This document shows, one piece after another, positions 33,136 through 44,099 of a DNA stretch of 64,000 bases (position 1 is the stretch's first letter; each line of letters opens with the position of its first letter). The DNA is taken from NCBI GenBank assembly GCA_965153455.1, contig OZ234496.1, forward strand, positions 7,511,207 through 7,575,206, in the 5' to 3' direction. A program made the position numbers and the translations under genes. This DNA comes from Sphagnum compactum. Its lineage: Eukaryota > Bryophyta > Sphagnopsida > Sphagnales. The notes under the pieces are model-generated. The model ran no database searches and was not told the DNA's origin. It was given only the letters and a program-made list of their open reading frames with translations.

Positions 33136-33590
33136 GATTCAAGCAAACTCTCGGATAGGGATACAAAGCCGCAGAAGAAGATCAGGCAGGCGGCATTTGC
33201 TTCCTTTTGTAAATCTGCAAATCTTCATGGCTATGTCCAGCATTTGATCACCTTCATATCTTTCCCAAGGTCTTTAGATTCGGATCATGCTTGTTGCTAC
33301 TGTGAGAGAATGACCAGAATCGGGACTGAAATTTCTACTTGTGAATATGCACCTTGTAGACATTTTCCATCCTCAAAAATGTGTAGGAGCTTAGACAATG
33401 TTATGGGAGCAGATTCACAAGAGGAAGTGTAAGAGGAAGGCCATTGGAATTTCTTTTCTCTGAGACCTGCATCCTCAAGGAAGTCTTGCAGACATTGAAG
33501 TGTGAATCATGCAATGATGATTCCATAGAGAGTATTGATCATGTCAGCCATGACTGCACAGTAATGCATTATTGGTTGGGGAGTTAGTTC
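33136..33590 (+). other. 3' flank of the plus-strand SAUR
   Basis: Probable 3' UTR followed by spacer. Nothing else is recognised. Confidence 0.4.
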
Positions 33591-33594
33591 TACA

Positions 33595-33930
33595 TGAGGG
33601 TTTTTCTTGGTGTGTGATGGAGAAATTGAAGACTTGAATGGAGAACATGAAAGCGGGGATTTCATGGCGGCAAATCTCTTTCTTGTATGCAGCATTCAAC
33701 TTGCGGATGGAGGTTTTTTTCCCTTGTTGAAGGGAGGAATGAAGAAGTGAAGAATGAGAAGGTGGCATCTCATGGAGCAAATTTCTCTTGTATTGTGGCA
33801 TTCCAAGTTGCAGAGGTTTTCCCCCCCCCTCGTTTGAAGGAGAAATGAAGAAGTCTCAAGTGGAGAACAAGACAATGGGATTTCATGGAGCAAAAGTCTT
33901 CTTCTATGTGGCATTCCAAATTGCAGTGTA
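33595..33930. repeat. Three imperfect tandem repeats of about 108-113 bp
   Basis: The block CATGG(A/C)(G)GCAAA...CTTGTAT...GCATTC(C)AA(C/G/A)TTGC starts at about 33663, 33771 and 33884. Each unit also contains GAAGGGAGGAATGAAGAAG-like text. Short ORFs on the minus strand here are by-products of the repeat. Confidence 0.65.
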
Positions 33931-34198
33931 AAACACCAGTTATCTATCTAGGTCTGTTTCTTCTTGAACAGGTAAGACTTTGATTGTGGTACACAATTTT
34001 CACAATGCAAACCAGCTCTCTGAATTTGAAAAGCTCTGCATGATTTCTGGATCATGAGTTTGCCCTAAGCACTGTTTGCAAAATCTTTGTCGAGTGACTT
34101 GTGAAATCAATCAAACTCATTTCCTATGTGACAGACAGTTAGTCCAGACTATCATGAGAGAATACAGGAAAATACAGTCATTCATTTTGGCAATGGCA

Positions 34199-34220
34199 AG
34201 GATGATGATGATGATGATGA
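34199..34220. repeat. (ATG)n microsatellite
   Basis: Seven ATG/GAT units in a row within the spacer between the SAUR genes. Confidence 0.85.
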
Positions 34221-34271
34221 ATTATGGCACCAAGATTTTGAATGTTTCAATCAAATCTGACACCAACTTTT

Positions 34272-34445
34272 AGTGCACAATGCAAGCATTGTAGGTGGTA
34301 TGTTTTGTTTATGTAATTGGAGAGAGATGGTGTGTTTGGTTTATGTTGTAGTTCATGATTGGAAATTTTCTTCCTTTGCACCAATGCAATCATCATAGAT
34401 ATTGTGTTTTGTTTATGCAATTGGAGGGGATTGATTTTATGTTGT
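34272..34445. repeat. Two-copy imperfect repeat, 104-bp spacing
   Basis: The text TGTTTTGTTTATG(T/C)AATTGGAG...TTTATGTTGT occurs at about 34301 and 34405, with CAATGCAA before each copy. Non-coding. Confidence 0.5.
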
Positions 34446-34645
34446 GGTATGCGTGTAGACATGTGTGGGAGGAAGGTAACATCTGCATGTGGGATGCTCA
34501 CCTCCTATTAGGAGTAAGGCCGGAGCTCAGGGGTGGATCATAAGTTTGTAGCAAAATAGTGCACTAAAAGCTTTCATCTGCAGTAAACAACGAAAAGTCC
34601 ATTCTGGAAACTCACAAAGGACACACACAAAAAGCTTTGCAAAAA

Positions 34646-34677
34646 GAAGTTGCAGAGGGGAAGGAAGCTGCAACTTC
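34646..34677. repeat. Short inverted repeat
   Basis: GAAGTTGCAG (34646-34655) and CTGCAACTTC (34668-34677) are perfect 10-base arms with a 12-base loop. It is too short for a plant miRNA precursor. Confidence 0.5.
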
Positions 34678-35126
34678 CATGCTTTCCGTCTGCAACTTCT
34701 GTGCATGAGAAGACAACACAAAATGACAAAATCTCACAAAGTTCCATGCATAAGAAGAAGACACAAAAATGTGGGCAGAGTGGTAGTACCACAAGTTTGT
34801 TTTGTGTGTACACATTGCTAACATGTGGACTCTTCTGTTTTTGAAAAAAAGTTTTGTGCAATATATACATCAGCAATGTGACAATCCTGTTTTCCCTCTA
34901 CCACGCAAAGGACTGGTAAAAGGATTGGCAAAGGGATTCATCCCTCCACAGTACTCCTATTTGCAAAGAAGTTTTCACTGCAAAACAATGGCCAAGAAGC
35001 CACCAGAAAAAAAGCTGAAAGGTGATAAGATTTCACTCTCTCCTTTTTGTCAGCAGAAAGTTCACTGGTGTTTTTTAACTTCTCTATTTCTGTGACGGCT
35101 GACTCTCAGGAAAGCCAAGCTCTGAT

Positions 35127-35600
35127 TATATAACGAAAGAGGGAGAGAGAGATGGTAGCCAATTTTTGTTCATCATCTACAAGTAATGTCTATTGGTCCA
35201 CTAAACCTTCAAAACTCACAAGTCTCTACTAGTCTCTCTACCAGAGAGAAAAGGAGCAAAGTTTGAGAGAAAGAAAAAGGGGAAGATACTGGAACATCAG
35301 CAGCAGCATTCATCATAACTTTCGGTTTTGTGCAAGAAAATGTCGCTTACTTCTGTGATGATGATCTTCGTCACCAAGCACTTATTGAGAGCTGCAAGAA
35401 GAAGCTATAGTGATGCATGAGGACGTGTTGTTGTTGTGGATTCTTCGGCCGAAGTAATGAGAGAAGTCGTAGCACAACAGCAGCAGCAACGCGTTATCCT
35501 AAAGATTTTGTGAGAGTTTGATGATGAAGCGGGGTTCGACTGCAGCCGCATTTGCCAGGATGATGAAGAAGAAACAGGTTAATACTTCTTTCAGGACTTA
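35127..35600 (+). other. Possible uncharacterised plus-strand transcription unit
   Basis: TATATAA at 35127-35133 is followed by a GAGAGA-rich leader-like stretch, then ATG at 35340 opening a 26-codon frame (MSLTSVMMIFVTKHLLRAAR, then RSYSDA, stop). A second short frame starting MMKRGSTAAAFARMM begins near 35521. The unit would run head-on into the 3' end of the minus-strand SAUR. No family is recognised. It may be a non-coding or small-peptide transcript, or nothing. Confidence 0.25.
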
Positions 35601-35659
35601 GGAAGAAGAAACGGAAGCTGATTCTTTCTTTCTTGCAGATGCTTTTTTTTTCTCTCAGT

Positions 35660-36136
35660 TCAGTTCACCGCCGAGCTATCAGCTTCCAATCGCCAGAGTA
35701 AGCGCTCGAACATATCGGGCTCACAAGCGATCCGCAAACCTCCTTGGTTCTCGAAACCAAACTCCTCCTCCGATTTCGCAAGCAATGCTCTGAAGAGAGA
35801 GTGATGCAGTAACTCAGTCTGGATCACAAACCTCCGCCGTTCTCCTCCCACGTAGACTGCCAAGCAACCTTCAGGTACATCCCAGGGGCAGGGATCGGAT
35901 TCTTCGCTCAAATCAGAGTCATAGTTTCGCCAGCTCCCCGGACTGTCGCTCTCCCACGAAGTTCTGGACGTTACTGGAGAGTCTAGTTCGCACGAGGACG
36001 ATCTTTGCCGGAAGCTGGAGTAGCTGCGAGAGCTGAGAGATTTGGAACCCTCGTGATGATGATGAGGAGCTCCCGCAGATGGCGAAAGCTTCATACACTT
36101 CTTCACGAGATTGACGATCTTTTTCGACGGACTCAT
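35660..36136 (-). CDS. SAUR-family auxin-responsive protein
   Basis: 158 residues, one exon, ATG at 36136 (MSPSKKIVNLVKKCMKLSPS). The N-terminal half is Ser-rich with a His cluster (HHHH) and repeated S-W-(E/R)-x-x-(S/Y)-D-S. The SAUR core is WDVPEGCLAVYVGGERRRFV, then IQTELLHHSLFRALLAKSEE, then EFGFENQGGLRIACEPDMFE, and the protein ends soon after RLLWRLE. The core is very similar to that of the plus-strand SAUR, while the tails differ. The two genes are convergent. On the minus strand a TGTCTC auxin-element core lies at 37058-37063, about 920 bp upstream, and a (CT)n tract sits in the probable leader. Regulation by auxin is inferred from the family. Confidence 0.94.
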   Translation of the reverse strand: MSPSKKIVNLVKKCMKLSPSAGAPHHHHEGSKSLSSRSYSSFRQRSSSCELDSPVTSRTSWESDSPGSWRNYDSDLSEESDPCPWDVPEGCLAVYVGGERRRFVIQTELLHHSLFRALLAKSEEEFGFENQGGLRIACEPDMFERLLWRLEADSSAVN

Positions 36137-36733
36137 TGTTGCTACTGCTGCTGCTATTTTCTCACAAAAAGTCTTCTTCTCCCGATGTTGCCTTCAAAGA
36201 AAATAAATCTCTCTCGGGAAAAAGCTACAAAATCTACACTTGCGCTACGCTGCAAATCGATGAAGAAATGAACAAAGCAAGGCAATACTCCTCAGGAAGT
36301 AATGAACCGCCAGGAAGCTCATCGTGGTCACACTTGCGCGAGTGTTTTCTCTTTATCGTTTCCTAACTGGATAATCTGCTTCTGCAGCTTGCTTCTAGAT
36401 CAGGAAACTAAATCAGAGAGATTCAGAGAGCTTGAAACTTTGCTGAATAGCGAATGAATGAATGAGGGAAACAAACAATTGCAGATCAGAGTGAGAAACA
36501 TCGAAGGCAGAGATAACAAGCAAAGCAAGAATAACAACAACAACAACAACATTCACGAAACCGAACTGTAATAAGATCCCAGAAGACTGTAGTAGTACTA
36601 CAGCAAACTCGGATAACCGAGCCGGCGAGCTCCCCAAACACTTGGAGAAAAACAAAGAAGAAATAAAAACTCAGCTCCGAATGTCTGACACATGCAGGAG
36701 ACAAGAAAGACGAGTTCTGAAGAAAAGACTCTG

Positions 36734-36773
<40 letters not shown>

Positions 36774-37200
36774 GCCTTGACACTTCTGCAGATAAGAAAG
36801 AAAGAGAAAGGGATGAAACAAAACACAGCTTCCAATGTCGACGCTTCCAGACAAGAAAGAAAGCCAAGCCAAGCCAAGCCAAGAAGCTCTTAGCAAGTAG
36901 CTTTCTAAACTTCAACCGGAAAAAAGAGAGAGAACGCGAGAAAAGAAGCAGCTTGATGAGTTCAGTGATGGACACGACGAAGAAGGGAAGCAACAAGAGA
37001 CGAGACTTTATAAGACTCCAGCAACAACAGAAGAGAAGGAAACCTGCGCCTCTGTCAGAGACACACTACAAGCAATGCAAACAACAAAGCAAACAACCAA
37101 AACACCAACGGGAGAGAGAGAAGAAGATAGCAAGAGAGACGAGACGAGACGACTCGGGCAGGTGAAGAATATTTTTTCACTTCTGACCCAAGTCACTTAC
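36137..37200 (-). promoter_or_regulatory. Promoter and leader of the minus-strand SAUR
   Basis: Purine-rich on the plus strand (pyrimidine-rich in gene sense), with a (CT)n/(AG)n microsatellite at 36737-36769 and a short CCAAG repeat at about 36862-36882. TGTCTC on the gene strand is at 37058-37063. The long ORFs on both strands here are low-complexity by-products. Confidence 0.4.
36737..36769. repeat. (CT)n microsatellite
   Basis: A near-perfect CT run of about 33 bases, located about 600 bp upstream of the minus-strand SAUR ATG. Confidence 0.9.
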
Positions 37201-37280
37201 CGATTAGTTCGAAATCCATGGGAAAGTAAATTATTAAATGCGTGTAATAACTGCCCGTGCCCTTTGAAACTAAGTAAAAT

Positions 37281-37312
37281 CCCACCCCCCCCCCCCCCTC
37301 ACCCCCCCCCCA
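37281..37312. repeat. Poly-C tract
   Basis: Two long C runs separated by TCA. Such runs are assembly-sensitive. Confidence 0.8.
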
Positions 37313-37319
37313 AACAACC

Positions 37320-40300
37320 TTCTCCCTTTTTTTCCCTCTTATGTTTCCATATGGTTCTCAGTATTTCATCATTTCCCTCATACCCTTTCAGGTTTGGCAG
37401 TAATTAAATTATTTTTGATAATGCTGAATTTTTCAAAAATTATCTGCTTGAAATGCTGAAATTTAAGTAAATTGCAGAGGGAAAAATACATAAAATTGGT
37501 CTCATTATATGTTAGAGGTGTAGAGTCCAGGGAACCTAACCAAAAATCTGCGTATATTTATTGTTGGAATTTCATTTTAAAAACTTATTGTTGAAGTGGA
37601 TTTTTGAAAAGTAAATAATTATTCAGCACCCAAGTGCTGAACCTGAAAAGCTATTAAAATATTTATTCCAGATCTTAAAATCATGTTTTTTCATTTTCAT
37701 GTAGAAAGTAAAATTTTGATTCTCAATAGTTCTTAAAATTATGGCTTTTCATGTACAACTAGTGTAACATGTGCCGTTGGCCCAAGTGTGAATTGCCAAC
37801 TAAATTTTCCTTCGAAAACCTTTTTGTAATTTAATTAAATTTTCAATGAAAAATACCACTCAAAACTCAATATCTTTCACACCTTTGGTTTAAAATTTTC
37901 CAAATCACTTTTATTAAATCCTACTTAGGGAGGGCTTTCCAACAATACCAAGAGCAAGCTCAAATTCCCCTCTTCTTTCTTTTGATTTAAATGGATTTTT
38001 AATGAAAATTTTGTTCAATATTCAATTTTTTTCCACCATAGGTTGAAACATTATGAAACAACTCAACGCACCCCTGCTCAATGAGGGCTTTCCAATGGTA
38101 CCAAGAGAGTAACAATAGACGCCATGGTTTGGACATAACAAACAAACAAACCCTAAACCCTAAATCTGAAATTTATGGGTTTTCATGTTCATGTAGAACA
38201 AAAATTTCTTGTTCTCAATAGTTCATGTAAAAAAAAAGAAATGTCAAATTTTTTCTTTGAAAAAAAATAGAGAATTTCTGGAAAACAAAATTCTAGTGTA
38301 ATTTTTTTTAATTGCTAAAATTTTGGGAAAATTTTGCCAAATTTTGGATATCACAAAATTAACTAAACAAACTCCAGAGTCTGGTGTGTATGATAATTGA
38401 GGGCAATGCGATTTTTTATTTTTTTATTTTTCCCAATTTTCTGACATTACGTCAGTAGTGAGCATCTCAAAAAGGATTTAGTAATAAATGGCAAAACCTG
38501 TCTAAACTTTTTCTTTTTTTTGAATTCTAGAAAAATGTTAAATAAACCAGAATTAGAGTCCAAATTTGAGGCGAAAATTTTTCAATTTTTTTTTTCGAAA
38601 TTCAGCGAGTTTTTCCTCAAAAAAACAAAAGGGGAATATGCAACAAACTATTTTTCTTTTTTTTTAATCCAAGTAAATTGTAAAACCAAAGGGGAAGTAA
38701 ATTGGTGTCGTTTAGTTGTTTCTTTGAAGGAACGAACTGACTTGGGTGTACTTAACTACAGGCCGGTATCAGGGTTTTCTTAAAAAATCTAATACCCTGC
38801 ACGTAGAATAGCTAATACCCAGGATTACATGGGAGTTAATAACCGACTTTTTCACCATACCAGGTCAATCGTCAATACTGGTGGTTGCCACTTAACCAAA
38901 CAATTTCAAAATAAATTTAAAAAATAAAAAATAAATTGATTGGGCTATTACACAACACAAAGAAGTTTGCAATTTTTTTTAATTTCAAAATTTCTTAAAG
39001 GAATGAGATATACACACATACACAAAACAATTTTATTTTATTTTGTATCCCAAATTTTTGTTTCAGGATTTTGGATTCCTCTTTTATTCATCAAATGAGA
39101 AAAGAACAGCAAAACATCTCATACTTCTGTTGTTGTTGATAAATATTTTAATATTTTAATTTTTATTTTTTTTAAAATCTTTTTAGAGGTTGGTTATGGC
39201 AGCTGACCATCTTTTGAGAATTAAGGAGAAATTGTTTATTTCAGATTTTCTCAATAAATGTCAACCCCGGTGGATAACCCTGTGTCATGTTGTGTGCAAA
39301 TTTTTCAACCCAGATAAGGGGGGAAAATACTTACTGCATGGCCCATTTTCAATCCATCTTGGCTATTGACTGTTGTGTAATTTATAATCTTGACACGGAG
39401 TGAGCATGTTACCTACCTACCTATGGAGGCCCACACTTACACACTCCCATTTTGGCATGTATTAGTTCATCCCAATGAATTCTGTTGGTAATGGCAACTG
39501 TTCAATATGAATGCATACGTTGTTATCACTCCTTCATCAATAACAGAAAACCAATTGAAAAGAAAAAAATCCAAAGACCAACAAATTTGAATTCTCATCC
39601 ACCTAATGCCATTTTCATCCCTTTTTTTTTGGCTTCTCAAAAAAATACATCTTGTACACACAAGTATGTCTGAGGGAGAAGAGATCAAAGGGATCAAATT
39701 TCCTGAAGAGAATAGATGAGATGACAACATATGTAACCTTCTTTGGAGTAATGATCTTGTATGGTTCTTTAGCAAGATTGTGATGACCACCCCCATTCAG
39801 CGATAGATCATCAATTGTGGAAATTATAAAAATGACAGGCTAATGACAAACTCAACTGAATGTGAGTTTTTCACACCATATAAGTACCTATAATCACTAT
39901 ATGGCATCAAATTCGGTCACCTTAGTGATTTTCTTTAACAAAAAAATTGGGAATTTTTGGGATAATTTTCTTCATTTGGTGAAAATCAAATAATTTCTCT
40001 AATTATTTTTGGAAAAAAATTGGCAAATTTTTTGTATCAAAAAATTTAGGAGAGAAAAAAACAACAACACCGCCTGCTTCTTACTTCTTAGTTGTCACAA
40101 GAAGAGCATTGAGGTTGTCTGACCATCTGGAAGCTTTGACACTAGGTCCCCACATGATCTTTTGTAGGCAGGTTGATGGAGTTACCAACTTGTATTTACG
40201 GCTAAGTTCGTTACAGAACATAACCACTAACAACTAGTATCGTAAACTGGATTTTATATACGGATGATAAGTTTGCACACTATTTTGGATGTGGTCAAAC

Positions 40301-41015
40301 ATTGGTAGAGGCCACCGCAATGGGTGTGAGTGCATGTATTGTTATATCGGTAACATGGGCTAGTAACAAAATTCAACCTATAAATCACTTGCAAAGCAAC
40401 CTTAAGTTTCAAATTTCAAGTTGAGCTATAGGCTTGGTGTTGATCACCGAATTGTAATATACACATGGTGGCTAACAAGTACTCTACAAGGTGCTTCTTC
40501 TTACCCTTGAAATGTTGAAATTTGAACTTGTGGGACCTTGATGTCCCCTCATATTGTTCAAAGAATGTGGAACATCCAAGCAGCTTCAGCATTTGCCAAT
40601 GGATTTCATTTGATGAAGATTACGTAATAGACAAGTGAAGGTCAAAAATGATTTATACACAAAGGCCATCATCACCTGACTATTTTGCATGTAATTGGGC
40701 AGGGGAAAATGTTTCTAGAATAAAGGAAAGTGAGTTTTTTGTCTGTGAGATGCCTTCCCCTTGATAAGACAAGGAAGAAAAAGACCCTTGGGTGTTATGT
40801 TGATTAAGTGAAATACACAAGTTGAATGAATGGAGAGATTGAAAATATCAAATATTGTGTTAAAATTTAGGGTACATTTTGATTCCACAACTATAATTGT
40901 ATCAAATTGTTTCTTTTCTTCAAAGAAAAAAGGATTAGGGGGGCAAAATTACCACTGAACTTCACTGAAGGGAAAAATAGATCACAGATGAATAATGCCA
41001 AAAAGAAAAATACCT
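37320..41015. other. AT-rich gene-free spacer
   Basis: No protein-like ORF. The dispersed motif GTGCCGTTGGCCCAAGT lies at 37771-37787. A weak duplication (GGGCTTTCCAA...TACCAAGAG) lies near 37928 and 38085. A telo-box AAACCCTAAACCCTAAA lies at about 38148-38164. Nothing else could be supported. Confidence 0.5.
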
Positions 41016-41017
41016 AC

Positions 41018-41205
41018 CCCAGTGTCCAGGTTGTAGTACGTTTAGGTAGTGCAAATCCATCTGCCCTCGGGTGTACCTTGGTGTTCAGGTTGAAGCACAT
41101 TTAGGCGATGCGAGTCCATCCCCCCTCGGGTTTACCTTGGTGTTCAGGTTGTAGCACATTCACGCGAGGCTAGTCCCCGCCTTGGGCCTACCTTGGTGTT
41201 CAGAT
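41018..41205. repeat. Three tandem repeats of 56-59 bp
   Basis: The block G(T)(T/C)CAGGTTG(T/A)AG(C/T)AC...CC(T)CGGG...TACCTTGGTGT starts at 41024, 41083 and 41142, with the next partial start at 41198. Periods are 59, 59 and 56. GC-richer than the flanks. Confidence 0.75.
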
Positions 41206-43320
41206 CTCCTAATTTGAAACCTGCCGCCTACTGACCCATACACCATGATAGGCAATCGTGGAGAGTACTCCCCCTATAATGACCATTGATTATCAAACTG
41301 TACCATTAGGTTATACACTCTGAACTGGCCAGTTTTCAGTGAGACGGGCGGAGTCATTGGAATGGGCAAATCCACCCCACCCCTGATAGTGGACACAATT
41401 CATACAATGAAAAAAGTCTTTTTGCCGACTTTGCAACCAAACATGTTTAGTGACACATTTGTACAACTTAGCCCCATTCCTATGGCTCAACTTCATTGCT
41501 TTGGTTTGCATATGCTACAAAGAAAAGCCTAGAGTTCATCATTTGGACATTAGAGAATCAAGGAATCCAATCTATGATCATGGGCAATTTTTGTCCAAGC
41601 TCAAATTTAGGAACGGGCCATTGAGTCTACCCAAAAAAACTGAAAGTCGAAACAAAAGATTGATGAAGCACACCAATGAATGGGTGGTGAATTAATTTAT
41701 TTCTTGTACCCCAAAAAAATTCATCTTGTGCATGTGCTTCCCAGTTAGGACAACCGTCATTCATATTTTGTTGGTGATTTGGAGCAAATTAAGATGCAGA
41801 AGAACATCAAGTGATGGGTTTACGTACAGCAGTATACCATGTATTGTACATGTACAGTGTAGTTCCTGCCTAACTTGTCATGAAAATGTTGGGTGATTCA
41901 CGTGTTAAGAATTTATAACAAAGCCCCAATCTTCTCTTACCAGCTTCAACGATTGCACATTTTTCGTGATTGCCAATTAGTAGCACGACATTCTACTCGC
42001 AAAGAGCTTATTTGACTTCTTTTCAGAAGCCCATATAGTATATTAATGGAATTACATGCCCTTCATATTCCCCACCCCTCATAAAAGACCTTTGATAACA
42101 TGGCTTTTCTTTTGGGTTGGACCGCTTTACTTCAGGTTTAGTGGTTTGTTGGTTGCCTTGGGATAGAGGACCCATAACATAATTTTATAATGGTTTTGAA
42201 CCTCTTTGGCCACATGGTATTGTCTTCTATGTGACCTACAAGTTCTGGGATACATGCAGTGCTTTGGGTGTTCTTGTTCTTCTTTGTGATGAGATGGATT
42301 CCAATGCATTAAACAAATTATCTCACTTCCTTTCTACCCAGGGGTTTCTTTTAAAATTTTGTCAAGTAGGTGGATTGGCCATTGTCCACAAGTGGAATGA
42401 GCCAAATTTGGCTAGAGATCATACAGAAAAGTAGACTTTCTATGAACCTTGCATAGTTTTGGCGACAATAGGAACTTATTCTCTAAATATGACGACATGT
42501 GACTTTTTTCCTCAAAATATGGCAACTTTTGCAAAAAAAAATTTGCCCACACCCCTCCCCCTCCCCGCCCCCAAAAACACTGTTTCCACCTATTAATTTT
42601 CACAAAACTGATTCCCCCCCCAAAAAAACAACATGAAAACCTATCTATGTCCATGGGTAAGGTAGATAAGATGTAAAGGATAGTGAACACAAAACAACCG
42701 AACCAAGGGAATAAATTCAGTTAGCCTAAGATTGGAATTGACCCCACCACAATATGGATACACATATTGTTTACATGTTTTCAACAGATACTCCAATAGA
42801 GGGTCAGATTCTGCAGAAACTAATTTAAAATGGAAATTATGCTCTGAAAACTGCTATTCTGGTTTATCTGAAGTTGACATGTTAGCCTGAAATTTCCTAC
42901 ATGATATATGTGTATTTTTTACCAAAGGAATCAATCATACATGACCTTTGAAAGTCATAGATGGTGATCTTATGTGATTCTGAATGTTGAGGTTGTGAAG
43001 AGAAGTGGCCTGGCTCTGGGCGGTGTGTTTTGGGACATGGTGTGAAAATTTCACACCTAATATATATTCCTGGAAGTTCTAACAATCAAATCATTCCATG
43101 GGCCTTGATGTAGAGCAAGTGAGTAAAATCAAAGTGTGAAATAGAAAGAAATTTACTTACTTCTTGATAATGCCTTGAATAAGATTTTGAGAACTTTTGA
43201 GGGGAGAATTGATTCCATGTTTGAAGGGGTAGAAATGTTGTGCATAGACTCCAATGCAACATAAACAAACAAGGAACTGTTGTAATCTTAAAAAGTTGAG
43301 TCTCTCAACTTCTTTCAATC
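41206..43320. other. AT-rich spacer
   Basis: No gene recognised. ORFs are short and unlike any family. C-rich patches lie at about 42545-42575 and 42614-42624. Confidence 0.5.
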
Positions 43321-43539
43321 CTATAGAACATGATAAATCTGTAAATCCCTACGTGATCTTTCCCATTGATGCCCATCAGCATCTTTAATGATGCATACCC
43401 TGCTGCCTTCTTCGAAATCAACATTACCATTCCCATCTACATGTCCAACAAATTGGTATGGACTTTCCCAACTTGAAGTTAAAGCTTTATTCTTCCTTGG
43501 CTTCTCATTTCGACCATCATTAGTCCAACAACCAGTCCT
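43321..43539 (-). pseudogene. Fragment of a second retroelement polyprotein
   Basis: On the minus strand 72 codons are open up to TAG (43321-43323), without an ATG start. They read RTGCWTNDGRNEKPRKNKAL, then TSSWESPYQFVGHVDGNGNV, then DFEEGSRVCIIKDADGHQWE and RSRRDLQIYHVL. The composition and the closing pattern E-G-x-R-V-C-(I/V)...Q-W-E-R-x-R-R-D-L-Q-I-(Y/F)-H are, from memory, what I associate with the C-terminal part of plant LTR-retroelement polyproteins. Upstream (minus sense) the frame is broken. It is a short relic; the exact family is uncertain. Confidence 0.5.
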
Positions 43540-44081
43540 TCAAAGGCTTGCTTCCCTTTGCTAGTAGCATAGGTTTTCACTAGGTATGTAAAATCTAACA
43601 AAATGGTTAGGTGAAACAAAAAGTTGGGGAATCCAAATGTCTCTTATTCTAGGTGTACTATTTTGCCTTTCAAGAATTGAAGATGAGATTCTATGCAAGG
43701 TATGAGGTGTAATGATATTGCCTCTATAGTTCTAAGGTTGATTCGCATCCCTTGCTCCATTTCTTATCGTTATCCAAACCTGAGCATGTGTGTACAAACC
43801 ATTATGAGTTATTTCTATTGCAACATCCCCCATCTGAGCTTCATCAGGATTTATACTCACAAGTATTACTATGCCAAATCCTAACAAACACAAAATTAGG
43901 GCTATTATTTGAGGTCCGTCCTACCTTTTTGGATAATCAAACCTGACAACTAACTGTTGTTCATGAATTTCCTGTGTAACATCATCTATCCCAATCTCAT
44001 CTTCACTGGATGATGATATATTGTCCTAATTGCCATCATATTCCAATTGCATATGAGTTTAAACAATGTCATGGAATTAAA

Positions 44082-44095
44082 CCGTTCTGATACCA
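44082..44095 (-). other. Primer-binding-site-like motif of an LTR element
   Basis: Reads TGGTATCAGAACGG on the minus strand, close to the initiator-Met tRNA primer site TGGTATCAGAGC used by many plant LTR elements. It lies upstream, in minus sense, of the polyprotein fragment at 43321-43539. I could not find the flanking LTRs. Confidence 0.4.
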
Positions 44096-44099
44096 AAAG

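Noticed and set aside
34646-34677. miRNA precursor
   Set aside because: The 10-base arms are far too short for a plant miRNA hairpin.
36598-37165. Long ORFs on both strands beside the minus-strand SAUR
   Set aside because: They are made by the (CT)n tract and purine-rich leader DNA; no family resemblance, and opposite strands are open at once.
41018-41205. CRISPR-like array
   Set aside because: Simple contiguous tandem repeats without regular unique spacers, in eukaryotic DNA.
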